This document shows positions 45,951 through 55,423 of a DNA stretch of 64,000 nt, piece by piece. The DNA is from Anaerocolumna sp. MB42-C2 (lineage in GTDB: Bacteria > Bacillota > Clostridia > Lachnospirales > Lachnospiraceae), in contig NZ_CP133190.1 of NCBI RefSeq assembly GCF_030913705.1, forward strand, positions 186,001 through 250,000, written 5' to 3'. Under the pieces are notes generated by a model, which worked only from the letters and a program-made list of their open reading frames with translations, made no database searches and was not told the DNA's origin. How positions within the stretch are numbered: the stretch's first letter is position 1; every line of letters starts with the position of its first letter. The translations under genes and the position numbers were made by a program.

Positions 45951-46262
45951 ATAAAAGCTTTGAAGGCGTTTAGTAGATGTTTATATTCTATCAGAGAGAG
46001 GAAGTCACCGGCTGAAAGCTTCCTTAAGTTAAGATAAGCATTGAATTTTCACGCTGGAGCTTCATGTCTTAAATGCTGTGGCAGAGTAGGATATGACGTA
46101 TGTTGCACGTTATGCATAGAAAAGTGTTCATGTCTTAGTAATACAAGATTATTTGCAGAAGAAGCGTAATAATCAGTATTATATTCAGTCATGGGAAACT
46201 GGGTGGTACCGCGGATATAGAGATAAATCCGTCCCTGTTATTTTAACAGGGACGGATTTTTT
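45950..46262 (+). promoter_or_regulatory. T-box riboswitch controlling pheST
   Basis: The leader before pheS carries the T-box core gggtggtaccgcgg (46201-46214), in which UGGU can pair with the ACCA end of uncharged tRNA. An upstream stem-I-like region contains agagag and ggctgaaag, typical of T-box leaders. A candidate Phe specifier codon TTC lies at 46061-46063 within ctggagcttcatg. Uncharged tRNA-Phe should favour the antiterminator and raise pheST expression. Specifier placement is my reading and less sure than the T-box itself. Confidence 0.9.
46225..46262 (+). terminator. T-box regulated intrinsic terminator
   Basis: Arms aaatccgtccctgtta (46225-46240) and taacagggacggattt (46244-46259) form a 16-base perfect stem with a TTT loop, followed by a T-run. 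It competes with the antiterminator formed by the T-box core just upstream. Confidence 0.93.
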
Positions 46263-46328
46263 GCGTTGTAAATTAACTGGCTTAAAATTCGTTCCTGAAA
46301 ACAATTATTACGAAATGGAGGTATTTTT

Positions 46329-47372
46329 ATGAAAGAGAAAATCAAACTGCTTAAGTTTAATTTTCAGGAGGAAATGAAGGCAGTAACGAAAAAAGAAGAA
46401 GTAGAGAGAATCAGAGTAAATTATCTGGGTAAAAAAGGCTTTGTTACGGAAATCTTTAATGAGATGAAAAAACTAAACACTGATAATAAGAAAGAAATTG
46501 GCAGGGAACTAAACGTCTTTAAAAATAATATTGAAAGAACCGTGGATGAATATAATAAGATGTTTGAAGAAAAAGATTTGGAGGAAGCCTTAAAAAATAC
46601 GGAAAAATATGATTTTTCCATAATTTCTCCAGTAACAGAAGGTACTCTCCATCCCATTACGATTGTACAAAGACAGGTGGAAGAAATCTTCAAAACCATG
46701 GGTTTTATCATTGAAGACGGATTGGAAATACAGACAGAATTTGATAATTTTGAGGCTGTCAATACTCCAAAGAACCATCCGGCCAGAGATATGCAGGATA
46801 CCTATTATCTGGAAAACGGCCAGCTTCTTAGGACACAGACCTCAGCTGCCCAGAATTATATCATGAGAAAATACGGTGCACCAAAAAAGGGGGATACCCT
46901 TAAGGTGCTCTTACCGGGAAGGTGTTTTAGAAATGAGAATATAGACGCCTGTCATGAAAATACTTTTTTCCAGATGGAAGGAATGATGATCGGAGAAGAT
47001 ATATCAATCGCCAATCTTATCTACTTCATGAAATTGCTGCTTTCGGAAGTATTTAAAAAGGAGGTTAAAGTAAGATTGCGGCCAGGATACTTTCCCTTTG
47101 TGGAACCGGGTTTTGAGCTTGACATTAACTGCCTCATATGCGGAGGAAAAGGTTGTCCGACCTGTAAGCATTCGGGCTGGCTAGAGCTTCTCCCCTGCGG
47201 AATGATACATCCCAATGTCCTTCGGATGGGAGGAATCGATCCAGAACATTATACCGGTTTTGCTTTTGGACTTGGACTGACAAGGCTGGCAATGATGAAA
47301 TATGAAATTAAGGATATCCGTATATTCAACAGCGGTAACCTTAGAATATTAAGACAGTTTGGGGATAGATAG
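46329..47372 (+). CDS. pheS: Phenylalanyl-tRNA synthetase alpha subunit
   Basis: 347-residue class II synthetase subunit that charges tRNA-Phe. An N-terminal coiled coil (about residues 1-85) precedes the catalytic core. Motif-2-like GRCFRNENIDACHENTFFQ, the substrate loop VEPGFELDIN, and motif 3 GFAFGLGLTRLAMM are present. A Cys-rich insertion CLICGGKGCPTC (about 263-274) sits in the catalytic domain; such inserts occur in some clostridial PheS. GGAGG precedes the ATG. It is controlled by the T-box leader and followed 12 bases later by pheT. Confidence 0.95.
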   Translation: MKEKIKLLKFNFQEEMKAVTKKEEVERIRVNYLGKKGFVTEIFNEMKKLNTDNKKEIGRELNVFKNNIERTVDEYNKMFEEKDLEEALKNTEKYDFSIISPVTEGTLHPITIVQRQVEEIFKTMGFIIEDGLEIQTEFDNFEAVNTPKNHPARDMQDTYYLENGQLLRTQTSAAQNYIMRKYGAPKKGDTLKVLLPGRCFRNENIDACHENTFFQMEGMMIGEDISIANLIYFMKLLLSEVFKKEVKVRLRPGYFPFVEPGFELDINCLICGGKGCPTCKHSGWLELLPCGMIHPNVLRMGGIDPEHYTGFAFGLGLTRLAMMKYEIKDIRIFNSGNLRILRQFGDR

Positions 47373-47384
47373 GAGGTAGAGTTT

Positions 47385-49769
47385 ATGTTGATTTCAATGA
47401 ATTGGATTTCGGAATTTACGGATCTATCAGGAATAGATTTGAAAGAGCTGATAAATAGATTTACACTGTCAACAGCAGAGGTGGAAGACGTATATGAAAT
47501 GGGTAAAAATATAAAAAATGTCGTGGTGGGCGAGATACTCTCGGTAAAAGAGCATCCTGGTGCAAACAAACTGCATCTGTTAAAGGTAAATACAGGGGAT
47601 GAAATTGTGGACTGTGTATGCGGTGCTCCGGGCGTTACAGCTGGCATGTATGTTCCTTTTGCCAAAATCGGCGGTCAGGTAGGTGATCTGTTAATTAAAG
47701 AGGTTATACTAGCCGGAGAAAGAAGCTGCGGCATGTGCTGCTCGGAAAAGGAAATCGGTGTCAGTGATGATAATTCAACTTTGATGGTTCTTAGTAAGTC
47801 CCACGCTCCGGGCACTGATATCAAGGAGTTTATGGAGCTTGAGGATGTTGTATTTGAAGTGGATAACAAATCACTTACCAACAGGCCGGATTTATGGGGA
47901 CATTACGGGATTGCAAGAGAAATAGCCTGTCTGAACGGGCGTCCGTTAAGGCCTTTGGAGTTACATGACACTAAGCAGTATGCAGGTCTTCCCAGGGTAT
48001 CAGTTACGGTTGAAGATACTAAAAAGACTTATCGGTATTCAACGATTACCGCCAGTCATATATCAAGGAAGTTTTCACCCACAGTTATAAAGATTAGACT
48101 TACCTATTGCGGAATGAGGCCCATCGATTTGTTAACCGACCTTACCAATTATATTATGCTGGAACTGGGACAGCCGATGCATGCCTTTGATCACAGCATT
48201 ATAAAGGATATCCGGGTGAAAACCTTTGATAACCCCTTTAAATTCATGACTTTGGATGAAGTGAGCCGAATCATTGATAAGGATATCTTAATGATCTGTT
48301 CTGCAGATGGTAAACCTGCCGCCGTTGCCGGTATTATGGGAGGTGAACGCTCCCGAATCAATGAAAATACGACCAGTCTGCTTCTGGAGTCGGCCAATTT
48401 TGACAGTGTTTCTGTCAGAAAATCAGCAGCAAGGCTTGGTATACGGACGGATGCCAGTGCAAGATATGAAAAAACAATGGATCCGGAAATGACGGTACCG
48501 GCTGTAGAGCGGTTCTTAAAATTATTAACTGAAGCAGATGAAGAGGTTCAGATTACCTCTTCTCTTACCGACGTATACGTAAGAAAATATAACAGCATAA
48601 CCATTGACTTTGATAAAGCATTTGTAGATAGATATACAGGTATTGATATCAGTACGGATTTCATTATTAAAACGCTTACTGCTCTTGGATTTGGAGTAAA
48701 TCATAACGGAAGAAATTTCTCCGTAGCCGTTCCTTCCTATAGAGCCACGAAAGACGTTACCATAAAAGCAGATATTATAGAGGAAATAACCAGAATTTAC
48801 GGATATGATAACATTAAGATCAAATCTAATAAATCCCTGCTGTCACCCGTCCGTCACAGCAGCGCCCGTGAAGATGAATACAGAATTAAACAGCTTCTGG
48901 CAGACAGGTTCTGTATGAATGAAGTACACACCTATATCTGGTATGATTCAAAGCTTAATAAGGAGTTGGGAATTGAAACACTTCCTAATGTCCGTGTCAT
49001 CAACTCTGTAACAGCTGAAAATGATACCGTTAGGGCAACCTTGATCCCTTCTCTGTTAAATATCGTAAGCAGGAATACTGTACTTATACCGGAAATGAGT
49101 ATATTTGAAATCGGACGGGTTGCAGAAGGTTTTAAAGAGGATGGATTGTGCAGGGAGAGAAAGAAACTTGGTATTGTAATTGCAAGCAGGGAAATGACGG
49201 AGAAGCAGACCTGTTTTAAGATGAAAGAAGTAATTGAGAGTATAACCTGTTCCATCAAGAACTGCCAGCCAAACTACCACAATACTGATATCAGTAAGAA
49301 CTGTAATTATGTCCATCCAGTCAACTTGGCAGTGATTACAATTAATGGAACTGCTGTTGGATATTTCTCCTGTATTCATCCAAAAGTAAGAGATAAAATA
49401 GATAAAAAGCTAAATATAGCTTTTGCAGAGATCGATATGGATAACTTCACTGCAGTGGAAAAGGGAACTATTATCTATAGAGAATTATCCAAATATCCGG
49501 GTATTTATATTGACTATAGCTTTTTGGTCGATAAAGAAATGCGATATGAAGAAATACAAAGGGATATAGCTGCCTTTCAATGTGAGTACCTGAAAGCATA
49601 CGGTGTTATTGATGTATACGAAGATGATACCTTATTAAAGGGCAAGAAGAGTATGACTGTCAGGTTTGAATTCGGTTCCGATGAGAGAACCCTGGAAAGC
49701 AAAGAAATAAATGAAATGACAGACGTCCTTCTTACAATATTAAAAGAAAAAGGGATACAACTAAGATAA
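47385..49769 (+). CDS. pheT: Phenylalanyl-tRNA synthetase beta subunit
   Basis: 794-residue beta subunit of the (alpha-beta)2 enzyme. Domain order is the usual one. An EMAP/tRNA-binding domain comes first (about residues 40-150, VVVGEILSVKEHPGANKLHLL). The B3/B4 editing domain follows (about 205-375, with LTDLTNYIMLELGQPMHAFD). Next are B5 (about 400-475), the catalytic-like core (about 485-680), and a C-terminal FDX-ACB anticodon-binding domain (about 700-794, YPGIYIDYSFLVDKE). AGGAGGT precedes ATG. It is co-transcribed with pheS. Confidence 0.95.
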   Translation: MLISMNWISEFTDLSGIDLKELINRFTLSTAEVEDVYEMGKNIKNVVVGEILSVKEHPGANKLHLLKVNTGDEIVDCVCGAPGVTAGMYVPFAKIGGQVGDLLIKEVILAGERSCGMCCSEKEIGVSDDNSTLMVLSKSHAPGTDIKEFMELEDVVFEVDNKSLTNRPDLWGHYGIAREIACLNGRPLRPLELHDTKQYAGLPRVSVTVEDTKKTYRYSTITASHISRKFSPTVIKIRLTYCGMRPIDLLTDLTNYIMLELGQPMHAFDHSIIKDIRVKTFDNPFKFMTLDEVSRIIDKDILMICSADGKPAAVAGIMGGERSRINENTTSLLLESANFDSVSVRKSAARLGIRTDASARYEKTMDPEMTVPAVERFLKLLTEADEEVQITSSLTDVYVRKYNSITIDFDKAFVDRYTGIDISTDFIIKTLTALGFGVNHNGRNFSVAVPSYRATKDVTIKADIIEEITRIYGYDNIKIKSNKSLLSPVRHSSAREDEYRIKQLLADRFCMNEVHTYIWYDSKLNKELGIETLPNVRVINSVTAENDTVRATLIPSLLNIVSRNTVLIPEMSIFEIGRVAEGFKEDGLCRERKKLGIVIASREMTEKQTCFKMKEVIESITCSIKNCQPNYHNTDISKNCNYVHPVNLAVITINGTAVGYFSCIHPKVRDKIDKKLNIAFAEIDMDNFTAVEKGTIIYRELSKYPGIYIDYSFLVDKEMRYEEIQRDIAAFQCEYLKAYGVIDVYEDDTLLKGKKSMTVRFEFGSDERTLESKEINEMTDVLLTILKEKGIQLR

Positions 49770-49803
49770 GAAACAACATAATAATTGGCATTTTCTTTGT
49801 ACC

Positions 49804-49842
49804 ATACGGTTATAGGACTCGCCAGAGTTCCTATAACCGTAT
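49804..49842. repeat. Strong hairpin between convergent genes
   Basis: Perfect 14-base arms atacggttatagga (49804-49817) and tcctataaccgtat (49829-49842) enclose a short loop that can pair further (ctc/gag). It sits between pheT and the minus-strand sensor kinase. Neither side has a real T-tract, so it is a weak terminator candidate or a palindromic repeat. Confidence 0.6.
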
Positions 49843-49996
49843 AGAAACAGTAGTAAGAGTAAGACCCTTTCGGTATAAGCAATCAAAATAGGACAGTATA
49901 ATGAACCCGTAAAAGAGAGCTTACTCTCAAACTATTATATATCACAAGATTCTCTTTAAAAACTCAGTTTATCAATACCAATTATTCACTCGAATC

Positions 49997-51232
49997 CTAT
50001 AAAGAAAATGGAATATAAAAAAACAACGAGAATTTTCCGTCCTTCGTCTCAATTTCCAACTGTCCCAGGTGCCGTTCTACGATTCCCTGAACACTTCGAA
50101 GACCATAGCCATGAGAAGTCTTATCCTCTTTATTTGTAACTGGAAGTCCTTGCTTCAGTTTGACCGAATCATCCATGGGGTTAACGATACGGCTGACCAA
50201 CAGGCCTTTCTCCGCACGGACCTCCAGAGTAATTTCGCGTTGATCTACCGGAAGTTTCAGACAGGCTTCTATAGCGTTATCAACGATATTAGCGAAGAGA
50301 GCACATAATTCGGATTTATCCATATTTCCTCCCTCGGGTACAGACAGAGTGTGGTAAAATCGAATGTTTTCCTGTTCAATCAGGGTTATTTTTGCATTTA
50401 TTACCGCGTTAATTACGTGATTTTCACAATAGTGAATATTGTTTTGCATTACGGGAAGATGAATTAACTCTTCAATATAGTTGTTTTTTTCTCCCTCCGG
50501 TAAAGAAATCAGAAGCTGAAGATGATTTGCCATATCGTGGCGGATGCGTCGAATCTCATACTGCTGCTGTTCAAGGGCCTGATAATAAGCGCGGTTAAGT
50601 TCATAGAGCTGTTCCTGCTGTTCTAATCTACGCTGCTTTGCCAGAACAGTTACCGTCCAGAGAAGACCAACAAAAGAGAGGACTGCTATCAGCAGCAGGA
50701 CGAAATTGGATAGTATGGTAGAATCGGAACTGTCATAGGAAGGAATTTGGAGCAGGACCAGGGACAATACAATACCAAGTGGTGTGGCAGTCAGCAGCAG
50801 AAGCAGCCACCACATGGACGGAGTAAGTTCATAATTTTTTTGCGGCCCATAGTGTGACATCAGCAGATAGAGAAGAAACCAAAAAAGTAAACGGGGCAGT
50901 AAATAGCTTTCAATTCGAAAGTAAGTATCTGACAGTGCATTAAAGGCAAAAGCGGTGCTTGCAACCATAAGTGCAACTGTGATTTTCTGAAGTCTGGAAC
51001 CACAGCACCCAAAATATACCGTTATAAGAAAAATTATAATAGTGGGCGGCAGGTTGGCAATATCACCGATAAAAATGATCATACCCGTCAGAAGCCAACA
51101 GCCTATAAAAAGAAGTATTTTCCTAAAAGACTCTTTTCGAAACGGCACCAGGATATTCAGTACCCTGGAGCAGAGAAACCCTATCAGTGCCTGGACCGGT
51201 AAGCCAATTATCCAATAAAAAATTTCATTCAT
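49997..51232 (-). CDS. GHKL sensor histidine kinase (LytS/AgrC-like)
   Basis: 411-residue membrane kinase. About six hydrophobic helices (residues ~5-195) form the sensor part. A coiled segment follows (LEQQEQLYELNRAYYQALEQ), then the phospho-acceptor box RRIRHDMANHLQLL. The ATPase has N-box FANIVDNAIEAC and G-box HGYGLRSVQGIVE. This is the AgrC-like class that usually senses peptides and phosphorylates LytTR regulators. Its start overlaps the stop of the regulator gene by four bases, so the pair is coupled. No peptide pheromone gene was recognised nearby. Confidence 0.92.
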   Translation of the reverse strand: MNEIFYWIIGLPVQALIGFLCSRVLNILVPFRKESFRKILLFIGCWLLTGMIIFIGDIANLPPTIIIFLITVYFGCCGSRLQKITVALMVASTAFAFNALSDTYFRIESYLLPRLLFWFLLYLLMSHYGPQKNYELTPSMWWLLLLLTATPLGIVLSLVLLQIPSYDSSDSTILSNFVLLLIAVLSFVGLLWTVTVLAKQRRLEQQEQLYELNRAYYQALEQQQYEIRRIRHDMANHLQLLISLPEGEKNNYIEELIHLPVMQNNIHYCENHVINAVINAKITLIEQENIRFYHTLSVPEGGNMDKSELCALFANIVDNAIEACLKLPVDQREITLEVRAEKGLLVSRIVNPMDDSVKLKQGLPVTNKEDKTSHGYGLRSVQGIVERHLGQLEIETKDGKFSLFFYIPFSL

Positions 51233-51945
51233 AATCTTTTATCTCCCAGCATAGCTTTCGCAAGTTTTGAGGAAGCTTGTGCCTTCAAGGAGCGGCTCAA
51301 AGGCAATTCCTGCCCGTCAACCACTACTAACTTATTATTAATCTGTTCTACAGCAGCGGCATTGACCAAAAACCGCTGATGGATGCGTATGAATTCAGCT
51401 CCAAGCTGATTTTGAACCTCTTCCAGTTTTGCATAAAGAGAAAGGGTTTTGTTCCGTGTCACCACAAATACCTTGCGCCGGTCGCTGAAACAATAAAGAA
51501 TATCCTTCAAATATAGCCGGTAGGTACCGTCAGCATTCTGGAATGTGAACTGTTCATTATAGGAATCGCATACTAACTTTCGGACTAGATGAAGCACTTC
51601 AGACAGGCGGACCAAATTCGTTGGTTTTAGCAGGTAGTCCAATGCCTGAACCCGATAACCATCAAAAACGAAGTCCGGATATCCAGTAACAAATACTATT
51701 TTTAAATTTTGATCAAATTTTCTAATTTGTCTTGCTGTCTCTATGCCTGAGATACCCTCCATCTCCACATCCAGGAAGAGCAGATCGATCTCTCCCGGGT
51801 GCTGCTTCAACCAGCGAACCGCGCCTGCACCGGAGGAAAATTCGTAAACCACCTCTTCTTTATTCTCCTCCAAGATCTTTTCCAAAGAGAACCGGAGCAT
51901 ATCCCGTGCCCGGTTCTCATCATCACATATAGCAATTCTCAGCAC
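51229..51945 (-). CDS. LytTR-family response regulator
   Basis: 238-residue regulator. The receiver domain (about residues 1-120) has the acidic ICDDE, phospho-acceptor Asp in LLFLDVEMEG, and the conserved Lys in LDYLLKPT. A LytTR DNA-binding domain follows (about 135-235; IHQRFLVNAAAVEQIN). GTG 51945 is chosen because GAGGTG (plus-strand 51952-51957) is six bases upstream and the product then begins MLRIAICDDE as is usual. A longer GTG start at 51954 overlaps the ribosome site. It is transcribed away from the BceAB-like genes, its probable targets. Confidence 0.9.
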   Translation of the reverse strand: MLRIAICDDENRARDMLRFSLEKILEENKEEVVYEFSSGAGAVRWLKQHPGEIDLLFLDVEMEGISGIETARQIRKFDQNLKIVFVTGYPDFVFDGYRVQALDYLLKPTNLVRLSEVLHLVRKLVCDSYNEQFTFQNADGTYRLYLKDILYCFSDRRKVFVVTRNKTLSLYAKLEEVQNQLGAEFIRIHQRFLVNAAAVEQINNKLVVVDGQELPLSRSLKAQASSKLAKAMLGDKRL

Positions 51946-52283
51946 AAAGTTCACCTCACCTTATTTAAAAGACACCATTATCCTAAGTTTCTATGTTATT
52001 CTTTTATATTATACCATATCTATCCATTCGTTTGAACGATTAACTTTTTGTATGCTTTACCAAACTTTACATTAGTCCTGCAGAACTTTTCACATATTAC
52101 AAAAACAAGTCAATATTGACATCAAAGTTGCTGTTTATGACTGGGCAAAACCTGCTTTTATACATTTGTGATATCCTAAAATCAAAGTGACTGATCCAGT
52201 TATAGGGTATTAAGTATAGTAATACGATCCTTTCCCGAATCAACTGAATCGTTACAAAAATATATTGGAAAAGAGGTAATGTT
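51946..52283. promoter_or_regulatory. Divergent region between TCS and ABC exporter
   Basis: 338 bases without a gene. A direct repeat ATCAAAGT-N-GCTG/ACTG occurs at 52121-52133 and 52181-52193, exactly 60 bases apart, which fits binding of a dimeric regulator such as LytTR on the same face of DNA. No perfect sigma-A promoter was found for the ABC genes, consistent with activation by the regulator. Confidence 0.45.
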
Positions 52284-53051
52284 ATGTTATATGTAAAAAA
52301 TCTCTACAAAACGTATCGGGCCTTGCATACTCAGTATGAGGTTCTTAAAGATGTCAATCTATGTATCGCACAAGGTGAGTTTGTTGCAGTTATGGGTCCC
52401 TCCGGCTCCGGTAAAACTACGCTGCTCAATTGTATTTCCTGCTATGTACCTTTTGAAAAAGGACAAATCTCCCTAGGAGGACAGGAGATATCTGATCTTA
52501 CTCAAGATGAGCTAGCACAAGTACGCAACAAGAAACTTGGATTTGTATTTCAGGACTTCATGTTATTAGATGGCCTAACTGTAAGAGAAAATATCCTGCT
52601 GCCGGCCATCATTGGAGGAGTGGTAAGCAGTAAAGCAGAAGAACGGGCAGACCGGTTGTGCACTGTGTTTGGTATCCATGACATTAAGAACAAATATCCT
52701 GCAGAAATCTCAGGTGGAGAAAAGCAGCGAACAGCTGTGGCCCGGGCACTCATCAACGAACCACTGGTAATTCTGGCCGATGAACCTACCGGTAATTTGG
52801 ATTCCAAATCCAGCCGTACCGTTATTGACAGCTTTCTTTCCGCAAAACAGAATCTCGGAGCTACCATTTTTATGGTAACACATGATTCTTTTGCTGCTTC
52901 TTTCTGTGATAGAGTAATCATTATGAAAGATGGTACGGTAGGCAGAAGTTTAAAGCACACCCGAATAAGGAATGAAAATCATGATCGGATTGCTTTTCAG
53001 GATCAGCTTTTAGAGGCTATCAGGGAGTTAAATGAAAGAGAGGAGGACTAA
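52284..53051 (+). CDS. BceA-like ABC ATPase
   Basis: 255-residue ATPase with Walker [11 protein letters not shown]-loop FVFQDFML, signature [14 protein letters not shown], Walker [13 protein letters not shown] and switch VTHD. It belongs to the class paired with ten-helix BceB-like permeases, often giving resistance to or sensing of cell-wall-active peptides. A C-terminal tail (about residues 220-255) is charged. GAGGTAA lies before the ATG, and the permease starts three bases after the stop. Confidence 0.92.
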   Translation: MLYVKNLYKTYRALHTQYEVLKDVNLCIAQGEFVAVMGPSGSGKTTLLNCISCYVPFEKGQISLGGQEISDLTQDELAQVRNKKLGFVFQDFMLLDGLTVRENILLPAIIGGVVSSKAEERADRLCTVFGIHDIKNKYPAEISGGEKQRTAVARALINEPLVILADEPTGNLDSKSSRTVIDSFLSAKQNLGATIFMVTHDSFAASFCDRVIIMKDGTVGRSLKHTRIRNENHDRIAFQDQLLEAIRELNEREED

Positions 53052-53054
53052 ATT

Positions 53055-55205
53055 ATGACTTTTGCAAGTGTTTACATTAAACTGCGTCAAAAAAATCGAA
53101 ATAACTATCTGCTGCTGACAGGCTGCTGCTTTTTTTCTGTATTACTTATTACTGCTTATGTAACTATGATGTCTACTCCTACCGTTCTTAGTGTGCTGCC
53201 TGAGGGCGGGGACTCCCGAAAACAGGTCATGATGATCTTTGTACTGGTCGCAATTGGCTGCGGGGCATTCACTACCTATGCTTCCGGCCTTTTCTTTCAC
53301 TCTAGGGCAAAGGACACGGGAATTTATCTTGCTCTCGGTGCATCCCGCAAACAGATGAAACATCTTTTATATCGGGAACTTGCTTTGATTTCATTCGTCT
53401 CCTGTGGTACGGGTGCTTTACTTGGAGTTCCTCTGGCCTGGGGGTTGTGGCAGATCTTTCGTCTTTTTGTAGTGGATACCCAGGAGATGATTTTTATATT
53501 TGAACCCAGAGCACTGTATTTTGTACTTTTGTTTTCACTATTTGTAATGATTATGCTCTTTGGGATGGGCGGGAGATTTATCCGGCGTACTAATATTATT
53601 GATATCCTAAACGAAGCCAGAAAATCAGAGCCTATACACGCTGTACCGAAGTGGTATGGCCGGATGGGTATTGGACTAATGGTATTTGGCGGTATCACAG
53701 GATATTTAATGCCTTCTTTTTTTATCAAAGTACTCCACTGGTATCCTCCGGAAGGATTCGGCACAATCTTTTACATACCGCTTTTCGTGGGGCTTTATGT
53801 GGTTCTACTTCACACAGTGGTAAATGGCTGGAGCAGAAAAAATAAACATTATAAAAATATAATAGCAACAAGTATGATGAAATTTCAGGGACGCCAGACC
53901 GTCCGCAATATGCTGGTCATGACAGTTCTTATAGCAGGTGCCTATTTTGCCTTGTTCTATACGCCCATGATGGCTACTACTGCAATGCTTGGTTATGATA
54001 CCCGCCCTACGGATTATGTATATCACTACCGTATGGATCAGGATATGATAGGGCAATCAGAAACGGAAGTTTTAGCTAAAGAATATGGTGTATCCCTTAA
54101 AAATTGGAGGGAGGGGCAGTGTGCCATTCTGGGACAGGATGGATTTAAATACATCGAAGATACAAGGGCTATGGGCATTACCTGGCGCAAGGAGTACAGG
54201 GAACTGCTGAGTGGCGATTGTTATATGTCTGAAAGGACCTACAATCATCTTACCGGTGAGAATGTTGATGTTCTGCCCGGAACTTTTCGTCCGGTCTTAG
54301 GTCTAAACGGCGAAGGTGACTACATGGTTTCTAGCGATCAGACGCTCCTTTTCAACATGGTCACCGGTGAGAAACTGGCTGCCAGGTTTTCCGGATATCT
54401 CTATAATGCCATGCTGGCCACCAAGGTACATGTGCTTGATGAAAATGACTATGACCGTATTACTGCCGGTTTAACCAATGAATGGCTGGAGAATTATGTT
54501 TTTTTCGATGATTGCGATAAGGGTGATTTATATGGATTCTCCAAGAAATTGTTTTATACCATCGTTGACCGGTCAGGACCAGAGGTGGAACAAGGAGATA
54601 ACTGGGATCAGGTGGCGAAAAAGATAGCAGAGGATGCCGGAGAGAAGTATGAATATGATAAAGAATCTATTAAAGAACATGGCTTCTCTGCAATTTCTTA
54701 CCAACAGCGGGATAGCTCAGAATTTCGTATGACCTGGCTTTATATGCCCCATTTCCGTGTTTTGGATAAGGCTGACTTTATTAAAACAATGGCCGTGTTC
54801 TTAATGCTTTTTATTTTTATCGCTATTGTCTGTTTTGCGGCGGTTATTGTGATTGCCTATACCCGCTGTCTTACTATTGCATTGAATAACAGGCAGGTCT
54901 ATGAGGATCTGCGGCATCTTGGAGCTAGCGGTGATTATCTGCGTAATTCAGTGCGGGGTCAGATAAGCCGTGTGATTTTAGTACCCTCATTGGTAGGTAC
55001 CATTGCTATGTTTGCATTTTATTCCCTAATTATATTTTTCAATGACGGTGGCAAATTTACTCCGGGTGAGCTGGCTGGTATGGGCAATTGTACCCTTTTA
55101 GTGGCGATTTTAAGTTTCCTTCTCTATGCAGTTTACCGACTGGCTTATCACAATATTCTATATCTACTTAAAATAGAGAAAGCAACTACAAAGAAAGCGG
55201 CTTGA
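53055..55205 (+). CDS. BceB-like FtsX-family permease
   Basis: 716-residue permease. The first helix (about residues 20-40) is followed by three helices (about 60-180), further helices near 200-300, and a large extracellular domain (about 310-570). A last FtsX block lies at about 580-700 (KTMAVFLMLFIFIAIVCFAAV). The layout, with one big extracellular loop, is that of BceB-type bacteriocin or bacitracin detoxification permeases. The neighbouring two-component system here is LytTR/GHKL rather than the usual BceRS type. AGAGGAGGAC precedes ATG. Confidence 0.88.
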   Translation: MTFASVYIKLRQKNRNNYLLLTGCCFFSVLLITAYVTMMSTPTVLSVLPEGGDSRKQVMMIFVLVAIGCGAFTTYASGLFFHSRAKDTGIYLALGASRKQMKHLLYRELALISFVSCGTGALLGVPLAWGLWQIFRLFVVDTQEMIFIFEPRALYFVLLFSLFVMIMLFGMGGRFIRRTNIIDILNEARKSEPIHAVPKWYGRMGIGLMVFGGITGYLMPSFFIKVLHWYPPEGFGTIFYIPLFVGLYVVLLHTVVNGWSRKNKHYKNIIATSMMKFQGRQTVRNMLVMTVLIAGAYFALFYTPMMATTAMLGYDTRPTDYVYHYRMDQDMIGQSETEVLAKEYGVSLKNWREGQCAILGQDGFKYIEDTRAMGITWRKEYRELLSGDCYMSERTYNHLTGENVDVLPGTFRPVLGLNGEGDYMVSSDQTLLFNMVTGEKLAARFSGYLYNAMLATKVHVLDENDYDRITAGLTNEWLENYVFFDDCDKGDLYGFSKKLFYTIVDRSGPEVEQGDNWDQVAKKIAEDAGEKYEYDKESIKEHGFSAISYQQRDSSEFRMTWLYMPHFRVLDKADFIKTMAVFLMLFIFIAIVCFAAVIVIAYTRCLTIALNNRQVYEDLRHLGASGDYLRNSVRGQISRVILVPSLVGTIAMFAFYSLIIFFNDGGKFTPGELAGMGNCTLLVAILSFLLYAVYRLAYHNILYLLKIEKATTKKAA

Positions 55206-55324
55206 TAAAGGGTTAATTTTAATTCCTTCGTGTTTCAATCGGTTTAAAATTTACATAATCTTAACCTCACCATTTATCGTAATTTACATGAATTTTATAT
55301 GATGATAATTAGATGAAAGTTCAC

Positions 55325-55394
55325 ATATGATCGGATAATATTTTATAGATGTTAGTTGTGACTGTAAATAAGATCGGTTCCGTAATATGATCGG
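55325..55394. repeat. Repeated atatgatcgg motif before EAL-GGDEF gene
   Basis: The 10-mer atatgatcgg occurs at 55325-55334 and 55385-55394, exactly 60 bases apart, with a further gatcgg at 55372-55377. All lie within 100 bases of the start codon. They may be regulator sites; no regulator is known. Confidence 0.45.
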
Positions 55395-55423
55395 TAACTG
55401 TATCGAAAACGGAGGAATTTATA

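Noticed and set aside
49997-51945. Two-component system considered as the missing vanRS
   Set aside because: It is LytTR/GHKL type, not the OmpR/VanS type, and lies about 12 kb away beside an ABC exporter.
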